A stretch of DNA of 64,000 nt from Hyphomicrobiales bacterium (GCA_016716745.1 JADJVD010000006.1:124001-188000); one strand, 5' to 3'; positions 50,523 to 59,812 are shown, numbered from the stretch's first letter. Notes: generated by a model from the letters alone, not told the origin. Numbers and translations: made by a program.

Positions 50523-51319
50523 CTGTGTTCCCAGTTTGGTTCGCGCTTGTCGACGAAGGCGGCGATGCCTTCCTCCGCGTCGCGCGCCAGCATGTTCTCC
50601 ACCATCACCGCGCCGGCATGGGCATAGGCCTGATCGAGCGTCATCTCGGCCTGTTCGTAGAAGGCGCGCTTGCCGATCTTCAGCGTCGTCGCCGATTTCG
50701 AGGCGACGAGATCGGCCCAGGCCCGCGCCGCGGCGAGCGCGCCGCCTTGCTCCGTCGCCTTGTTGATCAGGCCGATGCGCGCGGCGTGTTCGGCGTCGAT
50801 CATCTCGCCGGTGAGCAGCATTTCCATCGCGTGCTTGCGCGCCAGATTGCGCGTCAGCGCCACCATCGGCGTCGAGCAGAACAGGCCGATATTGACGCCC
50901 GGCGTCGCGAAGCGCGCCTGCGCGCCGGCGACGGCGAGGTCGCAGCTCGCCACGAGCTGGCAGCCCGCCGCCGTGGCGACGCCCTCGACGACGGCGATCA
51001 CCGGCTGCGGCATGCGCACGATCCGCGTCATCACGCCGGCGCAGGCCGCCATCAGTTCGGCGAAAAAGGCGCGGCCTCGGTCGGCGTCGGCGCGGCGCGC
51101 GGCAATCTCCTTCAGATCGTGCCCGGCGGAAAACGCCGGCCCGTCATGGGCGATCAGCAGCGCACGGATTTCGGCTCGCTCCGCGACTTCGTCGAGCGCG
51201 CGCCGCAACGCGGTCAGAGTTGCCATCGACAGCGCGTTGCGGGCCTGCGGCCGCGCCAGTGTCAGCGTGGCGACGGGTCCCGAGGTTTCGAGGCGGAGCG
51301 GGGAGGGGGAGTCGAGCAT
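50519..51319 (-). CDS. Crotonase-superfamily protein, ECHDC3-like, lacking both catalytic Glu
   Basis: The 266-residue protein has the crotonase fold, with the oxyanion region HDGPAFSAGHDLKEI and GCQLVASCDLAVAG. The two glutamates that activate water in true enoyl-CoA hydratases are replaced: GCE reads GCQ and PE reads PG (FATPGVNIGLFCSTP). This matches the ECHDC3 subgroup, whose reaction is unclear. It heads a run with an unknown secreted protein and a CoA-binding protein. Confidence 0.9.
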   Translation of the reverse strand: MLDSPSPLRLETSGPVATLTLARPQARNALSMATLTALRRALDEVAERAEIRALLIAHDGPAFSAGHDLKEIAARRADADRGRAFFAELMAACAGVMTRIVRMPQPVIAVVEGVATAAGCQLVASCDLAVAGAQARFATPGVNIGLFCSTPMVALTRNLARKHAMEMLLTGEMIDAEHAARIGLINKATEQGGALAAARAWADLVASKSATTLKIGKRAFYEQAEMTLDQAYAHAGAVMVENMLARDAEEGIAAFVDKREPNWEHR

Positions 51320-51379
51320 CGCCCGATTGTCGGCCCGCCCGCGCCGTCAGACAAGATGTCGCGTCTCGACCAAGGTCGC

Positions 51380-51408
51380 TTGACGCCAACCGGCGGAGCC
51401 CCTTAAGC
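51380..51408 (+). promoter_or_regulatory. Promoter of the DUF2946-receptor locus
   Basis: TTGACG (51380-51385), a 17-nt spacer and TTAAGC (51403-51408) would start transcription near 51414-51416, at the ATG of the next gene. No ribosome binding site is visible, so that mRNA may be leaderless. Confidence 0.5.
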
Positions 51409-51415
51409 GGGCGAC

Positions 51416-51829
51416 ATGGCGGGGCATGGGCGTACGAATGGCTGGCTGAGGCGGGCGGCGATCGCCAACGCGCTCGTCTGGCTGCTTATCCTCCAGTCCG
51501 TCGTCTCGGTCGCCGGGGCCATGCGCGCCTATGGCGCGCAGCTCAACGATGGTCCCTTCCTCGCCGCGCTCTGCACCTCCGTCGCGCAGGTCGGCGGCGA
51601 GGATGGCGACCGCCCGGTTGAGCCCGTCCGCACCGCCTTCCATTGTATCCTGTGCCCCACCTCGCTGGGCGGCATGGGGCCGGCGATCCTCGCCGCGCCG
51701 GCGCTGGCTCCGCCTGTCGCCGTCGACGCGCGTCGCCTCGTCTCCGCGCAGCCCTCGAGCGATCCGCCGCCGCGCGCGGTCGGCCAAGCCTTCGCCTGGT
51801 CGTCGCGGGCCCCGCCTTTCAACGCCTGA
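51416..51829 (+). CDS. DUF2946-like small membrane/secreted protein
   Basis: The 137-residue protein has one N-terminal hydrophobic helix (ALVWLLILQSVVSVAGAM) and an HCILC motif near residue 75, the DUF2946 hallmark that could bind copper. The rest is Ala/Pro-rich. It precedes a TonB-dependent receptor of copper type by 71 nt. In other bacteria DUF2946 proteins sit beside copper uptake or efflux genes, so a copper role is inferred. Confidence 0.72.
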   Translation: MAGHGRTNGWLRRAAIANALVWLLILQSVVSVAGAMRAYGAQLNDGPFLAALCTSVAQVGGEDGDRPVEPVRTAFHCILCPTSLGGMGPAILAAPALAPPVAVDARRLVSAQPSSDPPPRAVGQAFAWSSRAPPFNA

Positions 51830-51900
51830 TCGTCCCCGCTTTTCGCGAACGGCCGCGCCCTCGGGGCGGCCGCGATCTCCTGCGTTGAAAGAAAATTCCC

Positions 51901-54165
51901 ATGACCAGACTTGCCTATCTGCTGGCGGGCGCGGCCTTCGCGCCCATGCTCGCTGCCGCCTCCGCGCTCGCCCAGACGCCCGTCGCGCTGCCGGAGATCG
52001 ACGTTGTCGCCGACCGCGCCGACCGCCCGCCGACGCTTTCGTCGGACAGCGTCGCGCCGGCCGCGCAGGCCACGATCGCGGCGACGACGCCCGACGCCTC
52101 GCGCCTGTTCACGCCCGTTCCGGGCGTCGCTTTTCAGAAGGGCGGCGGCGTCTCCAGCCTGCCGGTCGTGCGCGGCCTCGCCGACGACCGCAACAAGGTG
52201 CTGCTCGGCGGGCTCGACATCGCCTCGGCCTGCGCCAACCACATGAATCCGCCGCTGTCCTACGCCGCGCCCGGCTCTGTCGGGACGGTCGAGGCGATCA
52301 CCGGCGCCGTGCCCGTCAGCCGCGGCGGCGATTCGATCGGCGGCGTCGTTGTCGTGAAGCCGCGCGCCCCGATCTTCGCCCGCTCGCAGGCGCCCGCGCC
52401 GCAGCCCGGCCCGCGTGTGACGAAGGGCGAACCGGCCCCGCAGCCGGCCGGCGACGTCGTCTTCGCCGGCTCCCTGTCGACCTTCTACCGCAGCGCCAAC
52501 GACGGCGTTTCGGTGTCCGGCGCCGCCACGGTCGCCACGCGAAATTTCAGCCTGAGCTACGCGGGCGCCTGGGCGAAGGGCGGAAATTATCGCGCCGGCG
52601 GCGGCCAGACTGTCCGCTCGACCGAGTTCCGTTCGGAGAACCATCTCGCCACGCTCGCCTACGAGAACGACGGCCACACGCTCACCCTGCGCGGCGGGCT
52701 CCAGCGCATTCCCTATCAGGGCTTCGTCAACCAGCGCATGGACATGCTGGGCAATGACGGGCTCACGCTCGATCTGGGCTACGCCGGCCGCTTCGGGTGG
52801 GGAACCGTCGAAGCGAACGCCTACTGGCATCGCACCCGCCACTACATGAACTTCCTCGCCGACAAGGGCGGCTCCACCTCGTCCACCGGCATGCCGATGT
52901 ATACGGACGGGCGCGACATCGGCGCCAACGTCAAGGCCGACATCAACCTCTCGGCGCGCGACGTGCTGCGCGTCGGCGCCAACGCCCATCTTCAACGGCT
53001 GGACGACTGGTGGCCGCCCGTCGCCGGCATGTTCCCGGGCATGTGCTGCAACACCTTCTGGAACATCAACGACGGGCGGCGAGATCGCATCGGCGCATTC
53101 GCCGAATGGGACGCCAAATGGAGTCCGGCATGGTCCACGCAGCTCGGCGCCCGGGTCGAGGCGGTGCACATGAATGCCGGCCCCGTGCAGGGATACAGCA
53201 ACGTGGACTCCGCCACGAACATGATGGGTCGCCTGGCGGTGACGAACTACCTGTCCGATTCCACCGCCTTCAACGCCGCCAACCGCGCCCGCACCGACGT
53301 CAATGTCGATCTGACCGCGCTGCTGCGTTACGAGCCCTCGAAGGCGTCGGCCTTCGAGCTCGGCCTGACGCGCAAGGTGCGCTCGCCCAATCTCTACGAG
53401 CGTTACGCCTGGTCGAAGGGCAGCCCGACCTTCGGCATGTCGCCCAACATGGTCAACTGGTTCGGCGACGCCAACGGCTATGTCGGCAACCTCAATCTGA
53501 AGCCCGAGGCCGCGCATACGATCACCGCGACGATGGTGCTGCGCGATCCGACCGACGACCGCTGGGAGCTGAAGGTCTCTCCCTACGCCAGCTATGTCGA
53601 GAACTACATCGACGCCGACCGGCTGTGGCGGCAGACCAGCATGATGGGCATGCCGACGCCCTTCTACACGCTGCAATTCGCCAATCACGACGCGCGGCTG
53701 TTCGGCGTCGACGTGTCCGGGCGCGCGCGCCTGGCCGATCACGCCGACTACGGCCGGCTGTCCCTCGCCGGCTCGCTGAGCTATGTGCGCGGCAAGAATC
53801 TCGACACCGGCGACAACCTCTACAACATCATGCCGTTGCAGGTTCGCGCCTCGCTCGAGCATCGCATCCGGCTGGGCGGCGGCGATCTGACGACGTCCTT
53901 CGAGGTCGAGGCCGTGCAGTCGAAGACTCTGGTGAACGCGACGCGCGGCGAGTTGACCAAGCCCGCCTACGCGCTCGTCAATCTGCGCGCGGCCTATGAG
54001 TGGCGCAATCTGCGCCTCGACGCAGGCGTCGAGAACCTGCTCGACAAGGCCTACTACCTGCCGCTCGGCGGCGTGAACTTCACCGCCTTCCGGGCGGGCG
54101 TGCCGCTGCGGCCCGTCGCCGGCGTCGGCCGCTCCTTCTATGCGGGGCTGACGGCGAAGTTCTGA
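51901..54165 (+). CDS. TonB-dependent outer membrane receptor, copper-type (OprC/NosA-like)
   Basis: The 754-residue protein has a signal peptide (cleavage near ALAQ), a plug domain (about residues 35-150, FTPVPGVAFQKGGG, VVRGLADDR), and a 22-strand barrel ending in Phe. Met, His and Cys clusters fit copper binding: ACANHMNPPLSY in the plug, MPMYTDGR, and MFPGMCCNTFW in a loop. These and the DUF2946 neighbour point to copper, but the substrate is inferred. Confidence 0.88.
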   Translation: MTRLAYLLAGAAFAPMLAAASALAQTPVALPEIDVVADRADRPPTLSSDSVAPAAQATIAATTPDASRLFTPVPGVAFQKGGGVSSLPVVRGLADDRNKVLLGGLDIASACANHMNPPLSYAAPGSVGTVEAITGAVPVSRGGDSIGGVVVVKPRAPIFARSQAPAPQPGPRVTKGEPAPQPAGDVVFAGSLSTFYRSANDGVSVSGAATVATRNFSLSYAGAWAKGGNYRAGGGQTVRSTEFRSENHLATLAYENDGHTLTLRGGLQRIPYQGFVNQRMDMLGNDGLTLDLGYAGRFGWGTVEANAYWHRTRHYMNFLADKGGSTSSTGMPMYTDGRDIGANVKADINLSARDVLRVGANAHLQRLDDWWPPVAGMFPGMCCNTFWNINDGRRDRIGAFAEWDAKWSPAWSTQLGARVEAVHMNAGPVQGYSNVDSATNMMGRLAVTNYLSDSTAFNAANRARTDVNVDLTALLRYEPSKASAFELGLTRKVRSPNLYERYAWSKGSPTFGMSPNMVNWFGDANGYVGNLNLKPEAAHTITATMVLRDPTDDRWELKVSPYASYVENYIDADRLWRQTSMMGMPTPFYTLQFANHDARLFGVDVSGRARLADHADYGRLSLAGSLSYVRGKNLDTGDNLYNIMPLQVRASLEHRIRLGGGDLTTSFEVEAVQSKTLVNATRGELTKPAYALVNLRAAYEWRNLRLDAGVENLLDKAYYLPLGGVNFTAFRAGVPLRPVAGVGRSFYAGLTAKF

Positions 54166-54178
54166 TCCTCTCGACGCG

Positions 54179-54210
54179 CTCCGCCCCGCATGTCATCACG
54201 CGGGGCGGAG
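54179..54210 (+). terminator. Strong hairpin after the receptor gene
   Basis: CTCCGCCCCGC (54179-54189) and GCGGGGCGGAG (54200-54210) form a perfect 11-bp stem. There is no T run after it, so it may limit read-through or protect the receptor mRNA. Confidence 0.5.
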
Positions 54211-54231
54211 AACGCGCGAGGGAGAACAGCA

Positions 54232-54684
54232 ATGGCACAGACGCGCCGGCCGCTGATGACGGTCGACGAGTTGACGCGCTTTCTGGATACGGATTTCGCG
54301 CAGATCCACACCGGCGGGCGCACCTTCCATGTGGAGGCGGTGGGCCCGCTCACGGCGCACTTGCGCATGGCCTATCACGAGCGCCATCTGCGGCCCGGCG
54401 GCACCATCGCCGGCCCGTCGATGTTCGCGCTCGCCGATCTCGCCCTCTATGTCGCGATCCTGGCGCAGATCGGCCCCGTCGCGCTGGCGGTCACGATCAA
54501 CCTCAACATCAACTTCCTGCGCAAGCCCGAGCCGCGCGACATGATCGCCGAGTGCCGGCTGATCAAGCTCGGCCGGCGGCTGGCGGTCGGCGAGGTGTCG
54601 ATGTTCTCCGAAGGGTCGGACGAGATCGTCGCCCATGCGACGGGCACCTATTCGATCCCGCCTGCTTCGGGAGACGCCGGCTGA
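54232..54684 (+). CDS. PaaI-type hotdog thioesterase
   Basis: The 150-residue protein has the hotdog fold pattern HLRPGGTIAGPSMFALADLALYVAI, where the acidic residue in ALADLA is the likely catalytic one, followed by INLNINFLRKPE. It hydrolyses acyl-CoA thioesters; substrate unknown. The ATG at 54232 follows GAGGGAGA. It may be read with the receptor gene. Confidence 0.9.
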   Translation: MAQTRRPLMTVDELTRFLDTDFAQIHTGGRTFHVEAVGPLTAHLRMAYHERHLRPGGTIAGPSMFALADLALYVAILAQIGPVALAVTINLNINFLRKPEPRDMIAECRLIKLGRRLAVGEVSMFSEGSDEIVAHATGTYSIPPASGDAG

Positions 54685-54750
54685 GGCCGGGATCGTCGAG
54701 CGCCCAACTTTGACGCATGGCATGTCGAGGACGCCTCCGATGGCCTAGAC

Positions 54751-54766
54751 ATTCGATGTTTCGAAT
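54751..54766. promoter_or_regulatory. Palindrome before an unknown membrane protein gene
   Basis: ATTCGA (54751-54756), TGTT and TCGAAT (54761-54766) form a perfect inverted repeat 17 nt before the ATG at 54784. It may be a repressor site for that gene. Confidence 0.35.
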
Positions 54767-54783
54767 TCTCTGGAGACCAACAG

Positions 54784-55272
54784 ATGTCCGTGCTCGTCTC
54801 GCATTCGACCCTTCGCCTCGAGTCGGCCGATCTGCGCGCCGGCCTGATCGCCGGCGCCTTCGGCGGCGCGATGGAGGTCGTTTGGATGGCCGGCTGGCAT
54901 GCGCAGCAGGCGCTCGACGCCGCGCCCGTGGCGCGCGGCGTGGCGGCGACCTTCGCGCCGCGTCTGGGCGAAGGCGCCTCCGGAGTCGCGCTGGGCGTGG
55001 CGATCCATATGGCGCTCTCGCTCGCGCTCGGCCTCGCCATCGCGGTCGCGGTGCGCACGCTGCTCGGCGCGGCGTCCCGTCCGGCCAGGGCTGCGGCCGT
55101 GTTCGCGACGCTGGTGGCCATCTGGGCGATCAACTTCTTCGTCGTCCTGCCGATCGTCAATCCGGCGTTCGTGACCGTGGTTCCCTACGGCGTCAGCCTG
55201 ATCTCGAAGGCGCTGTTCGGCGTCGCGGCGGCGCTGGCGCTGTCCGGCGCGGGAGCCCGGCGCGCGCCGTAA
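54784..55272 (+). CDS. Membrane protein of unknown function
   Basis: The 162-residue protein has about four hydrophobic segments (near 18-36, 68-92, 102-125 and 132-155) with short loops. No family is recognised; the layout recalls small uncharacterised alphaproteobacterial inner membrane proteins. TCTGGAGACC precedes the ATG, and a palindrome lies just upstream. Confidence 0.75.
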   Translation: MSVLVSHSTLRLESADLRAGLIAGAFGGAMEVVWMAGWHAQQALDAAPVARGVAATFAPRLGEGASGVALGVAIHMALSLALGLAIAVAVRTLLGAASRPARAAAVFATLVAIWAINFFVVLPIVNPAFVTVVPYGVSLISKALFGVAAALALSGAGARRAP

Positions 55273-55446
55273 AGCCTGTCCGGCTTCTGCGGCCATCGCG
55301 CGAAACGAGGCCCGTCGCCGCGCGCCGCGCGCCTTTCTAAATCGTTGCAGATCGTTGTTCGACGTGTAACTGTCGGCGCGACCGGCGCGCGGCTCGACCG
55401 CGGGAAGAACCGGATGGGCCAACGAGCCCGACAGGGAGAAACGCTC

Positions 55447-56445
55447 ATGATCGAACGTATCGACAGGCGCGGATTCGTATCGGGCGCGGCCGGTCTCGGC
55501 GCCGCCGCGCTGCTGCCGGGGTCCGCGCGGGCGCAGGCAAAATACCCGTCCCGCCCCGTGACTCTGGTGTGCCCGTGGGGCGCAGGCGGCGGCACGGACG
55601 CGACCGCCCGCATCGTCGCCGCGCTGCTCGAGAAGGATCTCGGCCAGCCCTTCAACGTGGTGAACCGCACGGGCGGCTCCGGCGTCGTCGGCCACTCCGC
55701 CATCGCGACCGCCGCGCCCGACGGCTACACGATCGGCATGATCACGGTCGAGATCACCATGATGCACTGGCAGGGGCTGACCGAACTCGCCCCGGCGAGC
55801 TACACCCCGCTCGCGCTGATGAACATCGATCCGCCGGGCGTGCAGGTGAACGCCGCCTCGCCCTACAAGACGATCAAGGATCTGGCCGACGCCATCAAGG
55901 CCGCGCCGGCGGGCAAGTTCAAGGCGTCCGGCACGGGGCAGGGCGGCATCTGGCATCTGGCGCTGATCGGCTGGCTGCAGGCGATGGGCCTCAAGCCCGA
56001 TCACGTCGCCTGGGTGCCCTCCAACGGCGCGGCGCCGGCGATGCAGGATCTGGCCGCCGGCGGCATCGACGTCGTCACCTGCTCGGTGCCCGAGGCCAAG
56101 GCGATGATCGACGCCGGCAAGGCCAGAAGTCTGGCGATCATGGCGCCCGAGCGCAATCCGCAGTTCAAGGACGTGCCGACCCTGAAGGAAGGTCTTGGCG
56201 TCGACTACTCCGTCGGCGCCTGGCGCGGCATCGCCGGGCCGAAGGGAATGCCCGCCGATGTCGCTGCGACCCTGACGGCGGCGTTGAAGAAGGCCTACGA
56301 CTCGGCCGAGTTCAAGGACTTCATGGGCTCGCGCGGCTTCGGCGTCACCTTCGCCGATCCGGCCGGCTTCGCCGCCTACATGGACAAGGGCGACAAGGCG
56401 ATGGGCGAGGCGATGACCGCCGCCGGCCTCGCCAAGAAGAGCTGA
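55447..56445 (+). CDS. tctC: Tripartite tricarboxylate-type transporter binding protein
   Basis: The 332-residue TctC-like protein has a Tat signal (DRRGFVSGAA) and the Bug fold: YPSRPVTLVCPWGAGGGTDATAR, VVNRTGGSGVVG, then ARSLAIMAPER. It binds a carboxylate in the periplasm and hands it to the TctA/TctB membrane part encoded next. Substrate cannot be told, as Bug proteins vary widely. Confidence 0.92.
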   Translation: MIERIDRRGFVSGAAGLGAAALLPGSARAQAKYPSRPVTLVCPWGAGGGTDATARIVAALLEKDLGQPFNVVNRTGGSGVVGHSAIATAAPDGYTIGMITVEITMMHWQGLTELAPASYTPLALMNIDPPGVQVNAASPYKTIKDLADAIKAAPAGKFKASGTGQGGIWHLALIGWLQAMGLKPDHVAWVPSNGAAPAMQDLAAGGIDVVTCSVPEAKAMIDAGKARSLAIMAPERNPQFKDVPTLKEGLGVDYSVGAWRGIAGPKGMPADVAATLTAALKKAYDSAEFKDFMGSRGFGVTFADPAGFAAYMDKGDKAMGEAMTAAGLAKKS

Positions 56446-56506
56446 TCGCGATCGACGCCCCGGCCGGCCGTTCGCGGCCGGCCGTAGCGCGCGCAAAGGT
56501 GTCCCG

Positions 56507-56983
56507 ATGCGGCTCGACGACCGGATTCTCGCGCTTCTGTTCGCCGCGCTCGGCGCGACGATGATCGCGCTTACCGCGAACTTTCCCGAATTTCCCGGCC
56601 AGCGTTACGGGCCGGCGCTGTTCCCGCGCATTCTCGGCGGGCTGATGATCGGCGCGTCGGCGATCCTCCTGTTGCGCGCCAGTCGCGTCGGCGGCGTGCG
56701 CGGCGTGCGCTTCGATCCGTTCATGAGCGATCCGGCGCGGATGACGAGCTTCCTGCTCGTCCCCGGCGCCGTCGTCTTCTACCTCCTCGCCGCCGAGCCG
56801 CTCGGCTTCATCCCGACCGCGTTCGCGATGACGCTCGTCATGATGCTGTGGTTCCGCGTGCCGGTGCTGCGCGCGCTCGTCGTCGCGGTTGCGGCGACGG
56901 CGCTGGTGAACTGGTTCTTCGGAACGCTGATGCGCGTGCCGTTGCCGCGAGGGTTGTTCATGCAGATTGTCGCGGGCGGCTGA
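56507..56983 (+). CDS. tctB: Tripartite tricarboxylate-type transporter small membrane subunit
   Basis: The 158-residue TctB-like protein has four membrane helices and the usual opening with FPEFPGQRYGPALFPRILG. It follows tctC after 61 nt, and the tctA start lies 2 nt beyond its stop. Confidence 0.9.
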   Translation: MRLDDRILALLFAALGATMIALTANFPEFPGQRYGPALFPRILGGLMIGASAILLLRASRVGGVRGVRFDPFMSDPARMTSFLLVPGAVVFYLLAAEPLGFIPTAFAMTLVMMLWFRVPVLRALVVAVAATALVNWFFGTLMRVPLPRGLFMQIVAGG

Positions 56984-56985
56984 CC

Positions 56986-58483
56986 ATGGGCGCGATCGGG
57001 CAGGCCTTCGGCCTCATTTTCGACTGGCAGGTGCTGGGCGTCATCTTCGCCTCCGCCGTGTTCGGGCTTTTCGTCGGCGCGATGCCGGGGCTGACGGCGA
57101 CGATGGCCACGGCGCTGCTCGTGCCGGTCACCTTCTTCATGGCGCCGGTGCCGGCGCTCGGCGGCCATCGTCACGGCGACGGGCATGGCGATCTTCGCCG
57201 GCGACATTCCGGCGGCGATGCTGCGCATGCCGGGCACGCCCGCCTCCGCGGCCTACGCCGACGAGAGCTACGCCATGGCCAGAAAGGGCCAGCTCGAGCT
57301 CAATCTCGGCGTCAACCTCGTCTTCTCCGCGGCTGGCGGGCTCGTCGGCGTCGGGTTCCTCATCGTCGCCGCGCCGATGCTGGCCGAGCTCGCCATCAAC
57401 TTTTCGTCCTTCGAATATTTCTGGCTCGCCTGCCTCGGCCTGATGTGCGCGATCATGATCGGCTCGGCCGATCCCCTGAAGGGCTTCCTGTCGCTGATCC
57501 TCGGCCTCGGCGTCGGCTGCATCGGCATCGACCCGGCCGCCGGCTTTCCGCGCTTCACCTTCGGCAATGTCGATCTGCTTTCGGGCATCAATTTCATCCC
57601 GACGATGATCGGCGTCTTCGCGGTCTCCGAACTGCTGCGCGGCGCCGTCGAGATCGACAAGGCAGGCTATCTCGTTCAGGACAAGGTCGGCGCGCTGTTC
57701 CGCGGTCTCGGCGAGGTGACGCGCAAATACTGGCGCAATTTCATCCGCGGCTCGCTCGTCGGCACGCTGATCGGCGCCTTGCCGGGCGCGGGCGCGGACA
57801 TCGCAGCCTGGGTGTCCTACGCCATCGCCAAGCGTTTCTCGAAGGAGCCGGAGAAGTTCGGCACGGGGCATATCGAGGGCGTGCTCGAATCCACCTCGTC
57901 GAACAATGCGGCGGTCGGCGGCGCGTGGATCCCCGCGCTCGTCTTCGGCATTCCGGGCGATTCGATCACCGCGATCGTCATCGGCGTTCTCTACATGAAG
58001 AACATGAACCCCGGTCCGACGGTCTTTCTGCAGAACCCGCAGTTCATCTACGCGGTGTTCATCATCTTCATTCTCGCCAATCTGCTGATGGTGCCGCTCG
58101 GCTACATCGCGATCCGCGGCGCGCGCCGTCTGCTGGGCGTGCCGAAGAACGTGCTGCTGCCGCTGATCCTGCTGTTCTGCATCGTCGGCTCCTTCGCCAT
58201 GACCAACAGCCCCTACGGCATTGTGCTGATGCTGGTGTTCGGCCTGATCGGCTGGTTTCTCGAGGAGCAGGGGGTGCCCGTCGCCCCGCTGATCCTTGGT
58301 CTTGTTCTCGGCGAAATGTTCGAGCAGAACTTCATGACCTCGATGATCAAGTCGGACGGCTCGTTCCTGGCCTTCTTCGCCCGGCCGATCGCCGCCGTGC
58401 TGGGCGTGTCGACGCTGGCCATCATCGGCTGGACGCTCTTCGGCGCGCTTCGCGGCCGCGGCGACAAAATTGCGGTATCCTGA
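56986..58483 (+). pseudogene. tctA: Tripartite tricarboxylate-type transporter large subunit TctA, apparent +1 frameshift
   Basis: From the ATG at 56986 the first 58 or so codons read as TctA (GAIGQAFGLIFDW, GAMPGLTATMATALLVPVTF) up to about 57158. The rest of TctA (AIFAGDIPAAMLRMPGTPAS onward, to 58483) is in the next frame. One extra base near CTCGGCGG (57158-57163) explains this; removing it would give about 498 residues, the normal length, with 12 membrane segments. Translation from ATG 57185 would lose the first helices. The gene is either broken, or the base call is wrong. Confidence 0.85.
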
Positions 58484-58546
58484 TACCGTAGCTGGAAAAA
58501 GCGCGCTTTTGCTGCATTTTTTGCTCGGGTCGGCGCTGGCTTTCGC

Positions 58547-58575
58547 TTGACGGGCGCGTCCCGCTCGCCTATCGC
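58547..58575 (+). promoter_or_regulatory. Promoter of rplM-rpsI
   Basis: TTGACG (58547-58552), a 17-nt spacer and TATCGC (58570-58575), with the extended CTTGACG common in Rhizobiales. It gives a 5' leader of about 50 nt before rplM. Confidence 0.65.
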
Positions 58576-58630
58576 AAGCCCCGGATCGCGGCTCCTTCGG
58601 GGCCGCGTCGTCTTTCCGAGGACCCCCGCG

Positions 58631-59095
58631 ATGAAGACCTTTTCGGCGACTCCTGCCGACATCGAGAAGAAGTGGGTGCTGATCGACGCGAAGGGCCTTG
58701 TTGTCGGCCGGCTCGCCACGATCATCGCCATGCGCCTGCGCGGCAAGCACAAGGCGAGCTTCACGCCGCACATGGACGATGGCGACAACATCATCGTCAT
58801 CAACGCCGACAAGGTGGTGCTGACCGGCCGCAAGCGCGACCAGAAGATGTACTACCACCACACCGGCTACATCGGCGGCATCAAGGAGCGGTCCGCCCGC
58901 TTCATCCTCGAGGGGCGCTTCCCGGAGCGCGTGCTCGAGAAGGCGGTGGAGCGCATGCTCCCGCGCGGCCCGCTCGCCCGCAAGCAGCTCGGCAACCTGC
59001 GCGTTTACGCCGGCCCCGAGCACAAGCACGAGGCGCAGAACCCGACCGTGCTCGACATCGCCAAGCTGAACGCCAAGAATTCGAGGAGCGCCTGA
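58631..59095 (+). CDS. rplM: 50S ribosomal protein L13
   Basis: L13 binds 23S rRNA early in 50S assembly. The 154-residue protein shows WVLIDAKGLVVGRLAT, LRGKHKASFTPHMD, TGRKRDQKMYYHHTGYIGG and the GMLPRG-like RMLPRGPLARKQL. It forms an operon with rpsI (2-nt gap). Confidence 0.98.
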   Translation: MKTFSATPADIEKKWVLIDAKGLVVGRLATIIAMRLRGKHKASFTPHMDDGDNIIVINADKVVLTGRKRDQKMYYHHTGYIGGIKERSARFILEGRFPERVLEKAVERMLPRGPLARKQLGNLRVYAGPEHKHEAQNPTVLDIAKLNAKNSRSA

Positions 59096-59097
59096 TC

Positions 59098-59583
59098 ATG
59101 GCCGAGACCCTCTCTTCGCTGCAGGATCTCAAGGGCGCCGGCGTCTCCGCCGCCGCGGCCGTCGAGGCTCCGAAATACGTCCAGAAGCTCGACAAGCAGG
59201 GCCGCGCCTACGCCACCGGCAAGCGCAAGGACGCGGTCGCCCGCGTCTGGATCAAGCCCGGCTCCGGCAAGATCACCGTCAACGACCGCACGGTCGAGGT
59301 GTATTTCGCCCGTCCCGTGCTGCGCATGCTGCTGTCGCAGCCGCTCGTCGTCGCCAAGCGCGTCGGCCAGTATGACGTGATCGTCACGGTCGACGGCGGC
59401 GGCCTGTCCGGTCAGGCGGGCGCTGTGCGCCACGGCCTCGCCAAGGCGCTCACCAACTTCGAGCCGGAGCTTCGCCCCGCGCTCAAGAAGGAAGGCTTCC
59501 TCACCCGCGACTCGCGCGTCGTCGAGCGCAAGAAGTACGGCCGCGCCAAGGCCCGCCGCTCCTTCCAGTTCTCGAAGCGCTGA
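59098..59583 (+). CDS. rpsI: 30S ribosomal protein S9
   Basis: S9 lies in the head of the small subunit and its C-terminal tail reaches the P-site tRNA. The 161-residue protein has an alphaproteobacterial N-terminal extension, then YATGKRKDAVARVW, GGGLSGQAGAVRHG and the end KARRSFQFSKR. An intrinsic terminator follows. Confidence 0.98.
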   Translation: MAETLSSLQDLKGAGVSAAAAVEAPKYVQKLDKQGRAYATGKRKDAVARVWIKPGSGKITVNDRTVEVYFARPVLRMLLSQPLVVAKRVGQYDVIVTVDGGGLSGQAGAVRHGLAKALTNFEPELRPALKKEGFLTRDSRVVERKKYGRAKARRSFQFSKR

Positions 59584-59608
59584 TCGGCGCATCGCCGTCG
59601 CAATCGAA

Positions 59609-59636
59609 AAGCCCGGGCGCAAGCCCGGGCTTTTTT
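59609..59636 (+). terminator. Intrinsic terminator of rplM-rpsI
   Basis: AAGCCCGGGC (59609-59618), loop GCAA, GCCCGGGC (59623-59630) and TTTTTT. Confidence 0.92.
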
Positions 59637-59812
59637 CGTTTCGCCGGCGCGCTGCGGCGGTCCGCGCAGCGATTTCTTGACCACGCCGCCGGCCGCGCCC
59701 GGCGATCTGTGGCGCCGCGGCCGGCCCTGTGCGATATGGCACAGACCCGCGGCGCGCCAGCGCCTGTTCTGCCGCGGCTTTCGTGACAGTCCGCACAAGA
59801 AGGAATCGCGCC

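Noticed and set aside
57137..59029. A 630-codon minus-strand frame over tctA and rplM
   Set aside because: Crosses two unrelated genes and a promoter; composition of a shadow frame.
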